From NCBI GenBank assembly GCA_963769585.1, contig CAVYMJ010000001.1, forward strand, positions 1 to 64,000: 64,000 bases of DNA. Reading direction: 5' to 3'. The position numbers and the translations under genes are program-made. Under the pieces are notes generated by a model that saw only the letters and a program-made list of their open reading frames with translations, did not search any database and was not told where the DNA came from. The DNA comes from SSC3 sp963769585 (GTDB lineage Bacteria; Actinomycetota; Actinomycetes; Propionibacteriales; Nocardioidaceae). Shown piece after piece: positions 24,602-33,452 of the stretch. Each line of letters begins with the position of its first letter. Within the stretch, counting starts at the first letter, position 1.

Positions 24602-25780
24602 TCAGTTGTCCTTGACGACCTCGAAGGTCAAGCCCGCCTTCACGAGCCGGTCCATCAGCTGCTCGCCCATCGCCTCAGCTGTGGTGACCTGGCCGGCAGT
24701 CGGGGGGTTGTCGTCGAAGGCCAGGCTCAGCGCGGACTCCGCGAGCATCTTCGAGGTCTCGGTGTAGCCCGGGTCCCCGCCCGCCACCTTGGTCCGCACC
24801 GTTCGCCCGCCGCCCTCGCCGATGAAGGTCACGGTGAACCATGACTTGCCGCGCTTCTCCTCACTCGGCCCTTCGCCCTGGGGAACCCGGCTCAGCAGGA
24901 GACGCTTCAACGGCGGCACCTGGACGGCACCGACGAGACCTGCCAGCCCAGCGCCCAGACCCGCGACTGTCGCGAGCCGCTTGAACCCGAAGTAGTGGGC
25001 GTAGCTGAAGTCCGGGCCGTACGCCGGCAGCGCCCGCGCGGAGCGAACCACGATCTGAGGGTCGACCGTCGCCAGCGGCAACAGCCACAGCCCGAGGTCC
25101 TTGTCCTTGTGCGGCTTGCCTGAGACGCCGTGGACCTTGCGTCCGGCCGGTCGGGGCTCCTTCTTCTTCCGCGCCGCTGCAGCCTTGGCCGATGCCCGCA
25201 GGCTCGACATCTGGGTCACCGCCGAGTGGAACGTGCCACCGGAGAAGGTCGCGCCCAGTCGAACCACCCCCCGCAGCTTCACCGGTACGCCGGGCGGCAA
25301 CTGCTGGACGGTGAAGAACGCGCCGAGGTCATGCGGAATAGAGTCGAAGCCGCAGGCGTGCACGATGCGTGCCCCTGAGGCGACTGCCTGGTCGTGGTAC
25401 TTCAGGTACATCTCGTCGACGAACTGCGGCTCGCCGGTCAGGTCGACGTAGTCGGTCCCGGCCGCTGCACACGCGGCCACCAGAGGCTCACCGAACTGCA
25501 GGTACGGGCCGACGGTGGTGATCACGACCCGGGCGGCCTCGGCGACCTTGGCCAGCGACGCGGGCTCGGTGATGTCTGCCGCAAGTAGCGGGAGGTCGGC
25601 CAGGCCGGGATCGATCTCCACCAGTCGCTCGCGCACCGCCTCGAGCTTCGCCGGGTTGCGCCCCGCGAGCGCCCACCGGCAGCCCTTCGGCGCGTGCTCG
25701 GCCAGGTACTCGGCGGTAAGCGCTCCCGTGAAGCCGGTGGCTCCGAACAGCACGATGTCGAACTCTCGGCCTTGTGGCAC
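24602..25780 (-). CDS. saccharopine dehydrogenase family oxidoreductase (trans-acting enoyl reductase-like)
   Basis: A 392-aa protein of the saccharopine-dehydrogenase-like NADP-binding family: DIVLFGATGFTGALTAEYLA (Rossmann loop), WALAGRNPAKLEAVRERL, VVITTVGPYLQFGEPLVAAC, GTDYVDLTGEPQFVDEMYLK, IVHACGFDSIPHDLGAFF. Actinobacterial members include the trans-acting enoyl reductases of glycolipid synthesis. No polyketide synthase is nearby, so the substrate is open. GTG start at 25780 with an excellent GGAGGAAAC. The ORF runs much further upstream in frame, but that part is antisense to the beta-propeller gene. Confidence 0.87.
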   Translation of the reverse strand: MPQGREFDIVLFGATGFTGALTAEYLAEHAPKGCRWALAGRNPAKLEAVRERLVEIDPGLADLPLLAADITEPASLAKVAEAARVVITTVGPYLQFGEPLVAACAAAGTDYVDLTGEPQFVDEMYLKYHDQAVASGARIVHACGFDSIPHDLGAFFTVQQLPPGVPVKLRGVVRLGATFSGGTFHSAVTQMSSLRASAKAAAARKKKEPRPAGRKVHGVSGKPHKDKDLGLWLLPLATVDPQIVVRSARALPAYGPDFSYAHYFGFKRLATVAGLGAGLAGLVGAVQVPPLKRLLLSRVPQGEGPSEEKRGKSWFTVTFIGEGGGRTVRTKVAGGDPGYTETSKMLAESALSLAFDDNPPTAGQVTTAEAMGEQLMDRLVKAGLTFEVVKDN

Positions 25781-25867
25781 GTTTCCTCCGGTACTTTGCG
25801 GGTCCTCGTGTGGGCCACTCTGCCACCCCCGGGGAACCCGCTCCAGACCGGCTGCGTCCAAGCCGAC

Positions 25868-27820
25868 ATGAGAAAGCTCGCACTTGGCGCCATCGCTGTC
25901 GCTGCCACCGGTTTCCTCGCGGTGCCGGTGATCGGGCTCGCCGGAAGTACGGGCACCACGGCGCGCCCCGGGTTCTTCAAGATCCCGTCGGCCGCGGCCG
26001 ACGAGCTTCCGGCCTTCACCGACTGCGACGAGCTTCTCGACTGGTACATCACCAAGTCCCTGCCCCAGGTGGGGCCCTGGGGCTTCGGCTACCCCTACCT
26101 GATGGGTGACAACGTCGGTGGCTTCGCCAGGTCCTACGCCGGCCAAGGCGCCCTGGACACAGCGGCGGCAGTGCCCCAGCCCAGCTCGTCGGAGAAGGGG
26201 GTCGGCAACAGCGAGACGGGGACCAACGTGCAGGAAGCCGGCGTCGATGAGCCCGACGTCGCCAAGACCGATGGCCGACTGGTCTTCCGCATCGATGGGC
26301 GCGACCTCGTCGTCACCGACGTCACCGGCAAGGAGCCGGTCGAGCTCAGCCGTACGCCGCTGCCCAAGCAGTTCTGGGGCGAGCAGTTGCTCCTGGTCGG
26401 TGACCACGTCGTGGTGCTGGGCCAGGCGCCCGACGGCTACCGCGGTCCCGCGTTGCTCGACTCGGCCTACCTGCGCGCAGCGGGGAACAGCCGGGTGCTG
26501 AGCTACTCGACCAGCGACGCCACGAAGCCCGTCCTGCTCGACGACCAGGAGTTCGAGGGCAGCCTGGTGGAGACCCGTCAGTACGACGAGACGGTCAGGC
26601 TCGTGCTGCAGACCGGCCCGCCGGCGTTGGACTTCGTGCAGCCCAACGGCCGGCGCACTGAGCAGGAGGCACGCCGGGCCAACCGGGAGATCGTCCGGAC
26701 CAGCAGCGTCGAGGACTGGCTGCCGAGTGTAGTCGTGGACGGCGAGCGCAGCCCATTGGTCAGCTGCGAGGACGTCCGCCACCCGAGGACGGACTCCGGT
26801 TTCGGCACGATCACCATCGTCACCTACGACGCGGCCACCCCCGCCGCGCGGGAGACCGTGGCCGTCACCACCAGCGGTAACCTGGCCTACTCCTCCGCGG
26901 ACCGCCTCTACGTCGCGACCCCGGTCAACCCGGACGTCCAGCCGTGCTTCGACTGTGGCTTCTGGCGCAGGCTTGGCCCCGGCTCACCCAAGGCTCCGGT
27001 CCAGGCACCGGCCGAGACAGAGGTCCACGCGTTCGCCCTGGACGGCACCACGACGACGTACGTCGCCTCGGGAACGGTGGCCGGCAGGGTGCGCGACCGC
27101 TGGTCCTTCGACTCCCACGACGGGTACCTCCGGGTGGCCACCGCTCTGACCAAGGACTGGCAGACCACCGACAACGCCGTCAGCGTGCTCCGCGAGAACG
27201 GATCCCGGCTCCGGGTCGTCGGCTCGGTCCGGCACCTCGGACCCGACGAGGAGATCCAGTCCGTGCGCTGGTTCGACGATCTCGCCGTGGTGGTGACCTT
27301 CCGACAGATCGACCCGCTGTACACCGTCGACCTGACCAACCCGACCCAGCCGAAGGTGCTCGGCGAGCTCAAGATCCCCGGCTTCTCGTCGTACCTGCAC
27401 CCGCTCGGTGGCGACCGGCTGATCGGCCTGGGCACCGCTGCAACGAACAAGGGGCGGAGCCTGGGCGCACAGCTCGCCACCTTCGACATCAGCCGGCTAC
27501 GGCACCCGGTGCAGCTCTCCGTGCTGCGCCTTGGGCTCCATGACGAGCTCACCGTCTCCTACGACCCACGGGCTTTCACCTACCTCGAGGCCCCCTGCCC
27601 GGACAACGCCCGCTGCACCTCAGCGACCGCGCAGCGCGTCTTCACCACCGTCAGCAACTGGGACGGGCGCGCCAGGGTGCTCAAGCTGGGTATCTCCGGG
27701 TCGGGGTCGATCAGCCGGCTCGACGAGTACCCCGCCCGCTCCACCGCTCGCGTGCTGCCGATCGAGGGTGGCCGGGTGGCCCTGGTCGGGGACGTGATCC
27801 GGTTGGAGCCCGCCTTCTAG
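25868..27820 (+). CDS. secreted beta-propeller domain protein
   Basis: A 650-aa exported protein. Signal peptide (ALGAIAVAATGFLAVPVIGL), then a segment NVQEAGVDEPDVAKTDGRLV that opens the bacterial beta-propeller domain family (Pfam 'Beta propeller domain'). After it comes a chain of blade-like repeats such as LLLVGDHVVVLGQ, RWSFDSHDGYLRVATAL, VRWFDDLAVVVTFRQIDPLY and LGELKIPGFSSYLHPLGGDR, to the C-terminus. Function unknown; extracytoplasmic scaffold or sensor is likely. It is divergent from the oxidoreductase gene, with 87 nt between starts. Confidence 0.85.
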   Translation: MRKLALGAIAVAATGFLAVPVIGLAGSTGTTARPGFFKIPSAAADELPAFTDCDELLDWYITKSLPQVGPWGFGYPYLMGDNVGGFARSYAGQGALDTAAAVPQPSSSEKGVGNSETGTNVQEAGVDEPDVAKTDGRLVFRIDGRDLVVTDVTGKEPVELSRTPLPKQFWGEQLLLVGDHVVVLGQAPDGYRGPALLDSAYLRAAGNSRVLSYSTSDATKPVLLDDQEFEGSLVETRQYDETVRLVLQTGPPALDFVQPNGRRTEQEARRANREIVRTSSVEDWLPSVVVDGERSPLVSCEDVRHPRTDSGFGTITIVTYDAATPAARETVAVTTSGNLAYSSADRLYVATPVNPDVQPCFDCGFWRRLGPGSPKAPVQAPAETEVHAFALDGTTTTYVASGTVAGRVRDRWSFDSHDGYLRVATALTKDWQTTDNAVSVLRENGSRLRVVGSVRHLGPDEEIQSVRWFDDLAVVVTFRQIDPLYTVDLTNPTQPKVLGELKIPGFSSYLHPLGGDRLIGLGTAATNKGRSLGAQLATFDISRLRHPVQLSVLRLGLHDELTVSYDPRAFTYLEAPCPDNARCTSATAQRVFTTVSNWDGRARVLKLGISGSGSISRLDEYPARSTARVLPIEGGRVALVGDVIRLEPAF

Positions 27821-27858
27821 GTCCTGACTCGTCCGCCCGCCGGACGTAGGCTCGAGGC

Positions 27859-28125
27859 ATGTGCCGCAACATCCGACCGCTGAACAACTTCGAGCCGCCT
27901 GCCACGACCACCGAGGTCGAGGCGGCTGCCCTCCAGTACGTCCGCAAGGTGAGTGGGACGACCAAGCCGTCTCTGGTCAACCAGCACGCCTTCGACCACG
28001 CCGTTCGCGAGGTCGCGATCGCCACGCAGCGGCTTCTGGACTCACTGGTCACCACGGCTCCTGCCAAGGACCGCGAGACGGAGGCCGCGAAGGCGAAGGC
28101 CCGGTCGGTCGCGCGCTTCGGGTAG
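27859..28125 (+). CDS. DUF2277 family protein
   Basis: An 88-aa protein with the family N-terminus MCRNIRPLNNFEPPATTTEV and a conserved middle, ALQYVRKVSGTTKPSLVNQH followed by AFDHAV. Small, helical, cytoplasmic, of unknown function. It lies 2 nt upstream of the Pcm-like methyltransferase, so the two are probably co-transcribed. Confidence 0.9.
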   Translation: MCRNIRPLNNFEPPATTTEVEAAALQYVRKVSGTTKPSLVNQHAFDHAVREVAIATQRLLDSLVTTAPAKDRETEAAKAKARSVARFG

Positions 28126-28127
28126 CC

Positions 28128-28688
28128 ATGTCTGCCCGGGTGCAGGACGCCTTCGCGGCAGTACCGAGACACCGGTTCCTGCCCCGGCGGCAACGACGGT
28201 TCGCCGGCCAGGACGCTGCGCTCGACCTCGGGTACGGCGTCACGAACAGCCAGCCCACCACTGTGCGGAACATGCTGGAGCTTCTCGACGTGCAGGCCGG
28301 GCACCGGGTACTCGACGTCGGATCGGGGTCGGCCTGGACGACCGCGCTGCTGGCCGAGCTGGTAGGCCCGGACGGTGAGGTCGTCGGCGTCGAACGCATC
28401 CCCGAGGTGTTGGAGATGGGTCGGGCCAACCTTGGCGTCAGCTACCCGCGGACCTCGCTGCACCTCGCGACCGAGGGGGTTCTCGGCTGGCCCAGCGGTG
28501 CGCCGTACGACCGGATCCTGGTCTCGGCCGACGCGACCAGCGTCCCCGAGGAACTGGTGAGCCAGCTCGCGCCGGCCGGGGTGATGGTGGTGCCGGTCAA
28601 GGGCCTGATGCTTCAGGTCACCAGGCGGGCCGGCGAACTCAAGGTCCAGGAGTTCGGCCGGTACTCGTTCGTGCCGCTGATTCACTGA
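28128..28688 (+). CDS. protein-L-isoaspartate O-methyltransferase-like
   Basis: A 186-aa SAM-dependent methyltransferase of the Pcm type. The N-terminal RVQDAFAAVPRHRFLPRRQR is the family opening. GYGVTNSQPTTVRNMLELLD replaces the usual G-x-x-x-S-x-P substrate loop. HRVLDVGSGSAWTTALLAEL is the SAM loop, followed by GEVVGVERIPEVLEMGRANL. It repairs isoaspartyl residues if functional. The ATG at 28128 lies 2 nt after the DUF2277 stop, and the length is slightly short for the family. Next gene: sirtuin, 19 nt on. Confidence 0.85.
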   Translation: MSARVQDAFAAVPRHRFLPRRQRRFAGQDAALDLGYGVTNSQPTTVRNMLELLDVQAGHRVLDVGSGSAWTTALLAELVGPDGEVVGVERIPEVLEMGRANLGVSYPRTSLHLATEGVLGWPSGAPYDRILVSADATSVPEELVSQLAPAGVMVVPVKGLMLQVTRRAGELKVQEFGRYSFVPLIH

Positions 28689-28707
28689 CCGCCGTAGGCT
28701 GGCTGGC

Positions 28708-29529
28708 GTGACGACGACTGCTCCCACGACGGGCCTAGGGCAGGCCCTCGACCTGCTCGCCGGTGGGTTCGTCGCTCTGACCGGGGCAGGCATCAGCACC
28801 GACTCCGGGATCCCCGACTACCGCGGGCCCGGCTCGGTCGCCAGGATGCCGATGACCTACCAGGACTTTCTGTCCGGCTCGGCGGCCAGGCAGCGCTACT
28901 GGGCACGCTCGCACCTGGGCTGGTCGAGGATGAAGGGCGCGCTGCCCAATGCGGGCCATCGCGTGCTGGCAGCACTGGAGGCGCGCGGCCTGGTCAGGCT
29001 GCTGATGACACAGAACGTCGACGGACTGCACGAGGCCGCGGGGTCGGAGAACGTCTGCGCGCTGCACGGCCGCATCGCTGACGTGGTGTGCCTGTCCTGC
29101 CGCGCTACCGGCAGCCGCGCCGCGCTGCAGGCCTCGCTGGAGACGCTGAATCCCGGCTGGCTCGCCGAGCACTCGTCGGTCGAGCTCCGACCGGACGGTG
29201 ACGTCGCCCTGGAGGAGACCACCGGCTTCGCGGTGCCGGCCTGCGCCTGTGGTGGAGTCCTGAAGCCTGACGTGGTCTTCTTCGGCGAGAACGTGCCCAA
29301 GGACCGGGTAGTGCGCTGCTACGACGCGGTGGAGGACGCCCCCGCCTTGCTGGTGCTCGGCTCGTCGCTGGCGGTGATGTCGGGGCTGCGCTTCGTGAAG
29401 GCAGCGGCCCGGCAAGGAACGCCGGTGGTGATCGTCAACCGGGGGCAGACGCGCGGCGACGAGCACGCCACCATCAAGCTGGAGCTCGGGACCAGTGAGT
29501 TCCTACAGGCGGCGTACGAAAACGTGTGA
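28708..29529 (+). CDS. NAD-dependent protein deacylase (sirtuin)
   Basis: A 273-aa Sir2-family enzyme. FVALTGAGISTDSGIPDYRG is the NAD-binding segment, then LMTQNVDGLHEAAGS and VCALHGRI (catalytic His). The zinc cysteines are in VVCLSCRATG and PACACGGV, followed by LKPDVVFFGENVPKD and LVLGSSLAVMSGLRFV. The FFGENVP form and the longer zinc module resemble the class II (SIRT4-like) group. Start GTG at 28708. Its 3' end overlaps the convergent DtxR gene by 27 nt. Confidence 0.93.
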   Translation: MTTTAPTTGLGQALDLLAGGFVALTGAGISTDSGIPDYRGPGSVARMPMTYQDFLSGSAARQRYWARSHLGWSRMKGALPNAGHRVLAALEARGLVRLLMTQNVDGLHEAAGSENVCALHGRIADVVCLSCRATGSRAALQASLETLNPGWLAEHSSVELRPDGDVALEETTGFAVPACACGGVLKPDVVFFGENVPKDRVVRCYDAVEDAPALLVLGSSLAVMSGLRFVKAAARQGTPVVIVNRGQTRGDEHATIKLELGTSEFLQAAYENV

Positions 29530-30192
29530 GGCGATCTCCGGGTCGATCTCGGCGGTCTCCCCGCCGCTGCCCACCAGCAAACCCTCCGCACCGGCAGTGA
29601 CGCTGACCTCTCGGTCCGGCAACGCACCGACGCGACGCATGGTGGCCATCAGGACCTCGTCCTTCTGCACCTCTTCGCTGATCCGCGCGATCCGCACGCG
29701 AACGTCCATCCCCTCCTTCACGACCGAGTCCAGCGACTCCACTCCCTCCATGAACCCCTCGCTGGCCCCGGTCTCGCCAAGCTCGAGCAGACCCGGGATC
29801 GGGTTGCCGTACGGCGACTCGGTGGGATGGTCCAGCAGCTCGAGCAGCCGGCGCTCCACGGCCTCGGACATGACGTGCTCCCAGCGACAGGCCTCGGCGT
29901 GCACGAGTTCCCATTCGAGACCGATGACATCGGCCAGCAGCCGCTCGGCGAGCCGGTGCTTGCGCATGACGCGGGTAGCCAGCCGGTTGCCCTCGCCGGT
30001 CAGCTGGAGGTGGCGGTCCCCCTCGACGGTCACCAGTCCGTCGCGCTCCATCCGGGCCACTGTCTGCGACACGGTCGGGCCGCTCTGGTGCAGGCGTTCG
30101 GCGATCCGGGCGCGGAGCGGTGGGATGCCCTCTTCGACGAGCTCATAGATCGTCCGCAGGTACATCTCAGTGGTGTCGATGAGGTCGCTCAC
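29503..30192 (-). CDS. DtxR/IdeR-type iron-dependent regulator
   Basis: A 229-aa metal-dependent repressor. Residue numbering matches DtxR of Corynebacterium: Met10, Cys102, Glu105 and His106 (primary site, HAEACRWEHVMSEAVERRLL) and His79, Glu83 and His98 (ancillary site) are all present. So it should sense Fe2+ rather than belong to the shorter manganese group. The N-terminal winged helix (ARIAERLHQSGPTVSQTVAR) binds DNA, and a C-terminal SH3/FeoA-like domain is present. GTG start, divergent from the photolyase gene with 24 nt between starts. It may be the general iron regulator of the cell. Confidence 0.93.
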   Translation of the reverse strand: MSDLIDTTEMYLRTIYELVEEGIPPLRARIAERLHQSGPTVSQTVARMERDGLVTVEGDRHLQLTGEGNRLATRVMRKHRLAERLLADVIGLEWELVHAEACRWEHVMSEAVERRLLELLDHPTESPYGNPIPGLLELGETGASEGFMEGVESLDSVVKEGMDVRVRIARISEEVQKDEVLMATMRRVGALPDREVSVTAGAEGLLVGSGGETAEIDPEIASHVFVRRL

Positions 30193-30216
30193 GGGGACAA
30201 ACCTACAGTGGCAGGG

Positions 30217-31527
30217 ATGTCCTCAACCTCCGTGATGTGGTTCCGCAGGGACCTGCGACTGGCCGACAACCCGGCCCTCGCGGCGGCCTGCGCGGCTGCC
30301 GAGACCGTCCTGCCAGTCTTCGTCGTCGATCCGGTGCTGTGGGACGCGGCCGGGGAGCCGCGACGGTCCTACCTGGCGTCCTCGCTCAACGCTCTCTCCG
30401 CCTCGATGCAGGGGGCGTTGGTGGTGCGCCGGGGAGACCCGGTCACCGTCGTCCCAGCGGTTGCCGCCGAGGTGGGCGCCGAGTCCGTCCACGTCAGCGC
30501 CGACTTCGGCCCGTACGGCGCGAAGCGTGACCAGTCCGTCGAGGCCGCGCTGGCCGACCAGGAGGTGCGGCTCGAGCGTGTCGGCTCGCCGTACGCCGTC
30601 GATCCTGGCCAGGTGCTCAACGGCAGCGGCGAGGGATACCAGGTCTTCACCGCCTACTACCGGGCCTGGCTCTCGCAGGGCTGGCATGGTCCCGCGGACG
30701 CTCCTTCCGCCTCCTGGGCCAGTGCCCGCTCCGACCAGCTCCCCGAGGCCGGTCAGCGCGCAGGCGAGACGGTCGCAGGCGCACGGTGGCGGGACTTCCT
30801 CGACCAGGTCGACGACTACGCCTCCGACCGCGACATCCCCGCCCTGGACGGAACCTCGCGAATGTCGGCCCATCTGAAGTGGGGCGAAATCCATCCGCGC
30901 ACGATGCTCGCCGACCTGGCCGACCGGAGCACGGACGGCGCGGCCACCTATCGCAAGGAGCTGGCCTGGCGGGACTTCTATGCCGACGTCCTAGCCCGCC
31001 GGCCCGAGACCGCGCGCGGCTACTATTCACCCGCCTTCGCCCGGATGGAGTACGACGAGCCCGGCGAGCAGCTCGAGGCCTGGCGGGAGGGGCGCACCGG
31101 CTACCCGCTGGTCGATGCCGGCATGCGGCAGCTGCGCGAGACCGGCTGGATGCACAACCGGCTCCGGATGGTCGTGGCCAGCTTCCTGGTCAAGGACCTG
31201 CACCTGGAGTGGACGCACGGCGCCCGGCACTTCATGCAGTCCCTGGTCGACGGCGACCTGGCCTCCAACCAGCACGGTTGGCAGTGGGTCGCCGGGTGCG
31301 GGACCGACGCCGCGCCGTACTTCCGGATCTTCAACCCGACGGCACAGAGCAGGCGGTTCGACCCCGCCGGTGAGTACATCAGACGCTGGGTCCCGGAGCT
31401 GGCACACCTCCCGGCCAAACAGATCCACGCGCCCGGTGAGGTCGAGGGCTACCCTCCTCCGATGGTGGACCACGCTCGAGAGCGGGCCGAGGCGCTGCGC
31501 AGGCTCGAGCAGCTCAGGCGCGGGTGA
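30217..31527 (+). CDS. phr: deoxyribodipyrimidine photolyase
   Basis: A 436-aa photolyase/cryptochrome family enzyme that uses light and FAD to split pyrimidine dimers. The N-terminal antenna domain starts MWFRRDLRLADNPALAAACA. The FAD-binding domain has SRMSAHLKWGEIHPRTML, YRKELAWRDFYADVL, RTGYPLVDAGMRQLRETGWM, HNRLRMVVASFLVKDLHLEW and ASNQHGWQWVAGCGTDAAPY. FRIFNPTAQSRRFDPAGEYI follows. These are typical of class I CPD photolyases. ATG at 30217 behind GTGGCAGGG. The 5' region upstream is antisense to dtxR. Confidence 0.95.
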   Translation: MSSTSVMWFRRDLRLADNPALAAACAAAETVLPVFVVDPVLWDAAGEPRRSYLASSLNALSASMQGALVVRRGDPVTVVPAVAAEVGAESVHVSADFGPYGAKRDQSVEAALADQEVRLERVGSPYAVDPGQVLNGSGEGYQVFTAYYRAWLSQGWHGPADAPSASWASARSDQLPEAGQRAGETVAGARWRDFLDQVDDYASDRDIPALDGTSRMSAHLKWGEIHPRTMLADLADRSTDGAATYRKELAWRDFYADVLARRPETARGYYSPAFARMEYDEPGEQLEAWREGRTGYPLVDAGMRQLRETGWMHNRLRMVVASFLVKDLHLEWTHGARHFMQSLVDGDLASNQHGWQWVAGCGTDAAPYFRIFNPTAQSRRFDPAGEYIRRWVPELAHLPAKQIHAPGEVEGYPPPMVDHARERAEALRRLEQLRRG

Positions 31528-31530
31528 GTT

Positions 31531-31696
31531 CGGGCGCTCACGCCGGAGACATTCGACGACTTCGCCGCTCTCGTCGAGCGGAACAAGGGCAGGTTCGCCG
31601 ACTGCTGGTGCGTCAAGTTCCATCCCGACTGCGCCGAGAAGGGGTGGGCGAGCCGAGGGAAACCGGGCGCTCAAGCAACGTCTGGTAGCAGCGTGA
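31531..31696 (+). pseudogene. remnant of a GNAT-type acetyltransferase
   Basis: Just after the photolyase stop, one frame gives LTPETFDDFAALVERNKGRF followed by ADCWCVKFHPDC. After a slip near 31635-31645 another frame gives AEGNRALKQRLVAA and a stop. This matches the N-terminal part of a family of GNAT-like proteins with the WC…FHP motif. The acetyl-CoA-binding part is missing, so it is a truncated, frameshifted relic. Confidence 0.5.
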
Positions 31697-31776
31697 TGGT
31701 GCGCGAGGTGGATCGGCCGCGCTGACTGTCACACGTCTGTCGCACCTTGCTGCCGGACTCAGGAGAGGATGAGGCC

Positions 31777-32514
31777 ATGTACGCGACGCTCTTGATCCCG
31801 AGCCGCTTCAACGGCCCCGCCGGCTCCGGCAACGGCGGCTACTGCGCCGGGGCGATGGCCGAGGCGTTCCTGGCTGGCTCCCCCGGCGCTGTGCAGGTCA
31901 CGCTACGCCGGCCGCCGCCGCTGGAGACGCCGATGTTGCTCACCGAGGACCGCACCTCCTGCATCGCGGGTGGCGCAACCGTGATGGAGGCTCGCAGCTT
32001 CGGCGACGAGATCGAGGCGGTCGAGCCCGTGTCGTACGACGAGGCCGCCGAAGCGGAGACCCGATACGCCGGGCACCTGAGCCACCCCTTCCCCGGCTGC
32101 TTCTCCTGCGGGACGCAGCGGCCCGACGGGCTGCACATCTTCCCGGGGCTGGTCGACGAGACCCGGGTCGCGACGACCTGGACACCGGACCGGTCGCTCT
32201 CGGAGAGCGACGCCGTCGGACTGCCGGTCACCTGGGCCGCACTGGACTGCACGGGCGGATGGGCGTGCAGCGACCTGGACGGGGAGCGACCCCTGGTGCT
32301 GGGCCGGATGGCCTGCGTCGTCGACGTGCCACCTTCGATCGGCGAGCCGCATGTGGTGATAGGGCGCCGCACAGCCATAGAGGGCCGCAAGAACTACACA
32401 CTTGCGACGCTGTACGACTCCGACGGCCGGGTCGTCGCCCGGGCCAGCCACACCTGGATCGCGGTCGACCCTTCGGCCTTCGCCCCGGAGGGCGCGGCGG
32501 CCGGCCCAGCCTAG
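31777..32514 (+). CDS. hot-dog-fold protein, possible acyl-CoA thioesterase
   Basis: A 245-aa protein with RFNGPAGSGNGGYCAGAMAE near the start, VTLRRPPPLETPM, then HPFPGCFSCGTQRPDGLHIF with two cysteines, and TWAALDCTGGWACSDLDG in the second half. These features occur in a group of actinobacterial hot-dog-fold proteins usually annotated as hypothetical or thioesterase-like. The central helix position (NGGYCAGAMAEAF) fits acyl-CoA thioesterases. ATG at 31777 behind GAGGATGAGG. Stops overlap by 4 nt with the convergent hydrolase gene. Confidence 0.7.
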   Translation: MYATLLIPSRFNGPAGSGNGGYCAGAMAEAFLAGSPGAVQVTLRRPPPLETPMLLTEDRTSCIAGGATVMEARSFGDEIEAVEPVSYDEAAEAETRYAGHLSHPFPGCFSCGTQRPDGLHIFPGLVDETRVATTWTPDRSLSESDAVGLPVTWAALDCTGGWACSDLDGERPLVLGRMACVVDVPPSIGEPHVVIGRRTAIEGRKNYTLATLYDSDGRVVARASHTWIAVDPSAFAPEGAAAGPA

Positions 32515-33350
32515 ATGGCGACCGGAAGCCGGTAGCGCAGCGCGTGCTCGGCGATGAGGTCGGCAATCAGCTCAGGCGCCTCCAGCATGGGCACGTGCCC
32601 GATGCCTTCCAACCTCACGGTGTGGACGTTCGGCAGCTGGGACTCGTAGAGCTCGCCGTACTTCTCCGGCGGGATGATCAGGTCCTTCTCGCAGAGCACC
32701 AGCCGGACCGGGACATGTACCTCGTCCAGGTCGCGCATGCCTCCGTGGCGGAAGCCGTTGGCCAGCACCGCGAGATAGCCGGCACAGTGTGTCGACGCTC
32801 GCAGCATGCTCAGTGAGTCCTGCCGTTCCACCGCCCGCGGCTGGCCGGCAACGATGGTGAGCATCAACCGGTGAGCCAGCGACCAGTCCCGGACCACGGG
32901 CTCGGCGAAGTGGCCGAGCAGGGCCAGGGGCGCGATCGCCAGGAACTTCGCCCCCAGCGGGAGCGTCCGCCTCAGGTCGAACCTGCCGCGCCAGCCGCCG
33001 GCCGGTGCGATCGCGGTGACGCTTCGGGCTCTACCGCGGGCGCCGAGCTCGAGGGCGAGCCAGCCGCCGAGCGAGTTGCCGGCCACGTGGGCTGTCCTCC
33101 AGCCGGCTTCGTCCATAGCTGCCTCGACAGCGTCGGCCATCTTGGTGATCGTGATGTCTGCGAAGGCGGCCTTATCGGCGCCGTAGTGCCCGGGGAGCGT
33201 CACCATCAGTACGTCGAACTGGTCGGCCAGCTCCTGGGCGACCCCACGCCAGATGCGCGCGTTCGTGGTGAACGGGTGGATCAGGACCAGCGGCTCACCC
33301 TGACCCACGCGTAAGGACCGCACCGGTCCTGAGTCGTCGAGATTCGCCAT
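32511..33350 (-). CDS. alpha/beta hydrolase
   Basis: A 279-aa alpha/beta hydrolase. PLVLIHPFTTNARIWRGVAQ holds the oxyanion strand with HPF in place of HG. VAGNSLGGWLALELGARGRA is the nucleophile elbow (Ser in GNSLG). The acid is probably Asp in VLCEKDLIIPPEKYGELY and the His lies in LEGIGHVPMLEAPELIADLI. Substrate unknown; cytoplasmic. It is preceded by a 102-nt gap from the convergent-side MFS gene. Confidence 0.88.
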   Translation of the reverse strand: MANLDDSGPVRSLRVGQGEPLVLIHPFTTNARIWRGVAQELADQFDVLMVTLPGHYGADKAAFADITITKMADAVEAAMDEAGWRTAHVAGNSLGGWLALELGARGRARSVTAIAPAGGWRGRFDLRRTLPLGAKFLAIAPLALLGHFAEPVVRDWSLAHRLMLTIVAGQPRAVERQDSLSMLRASTHCAGYLAVLANGFRHGGMRDLDEVHVPVRLVLCEKDLIIPPEKYGELYESQLPNVHTVRLEGIGHVPMLEAPELIADLIAEHALRYRLPVAI

Positions 33351-33452
33351 GCCAGCCCCCTTACCCCGGGACGCGTGAACAGCGCCTTAGCCTCATAGTG
33401 CTCATTCACAAGGCGTTTCGCCAGCGTTACAGCGTCAAATGTGGATGCGTGT

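Noticed and set aside
24602..26782. 726-aa minus-strand ORF extending the saccharopine-dehydrogenase gene
   Set aside because: Everything upstream of 25780 is antisense to the beta-propeller gene and has no domain. The GTG at 25780 has a near-perfect ribosome-binding site.
33351..33452. Possible small RNA or promoter element between the hydrolase and MFS genes
   Set aside because: Only short imperfect repeats (e.g. GGCG-TTT-CGCC) are visible, with no spacing or conservation argument.
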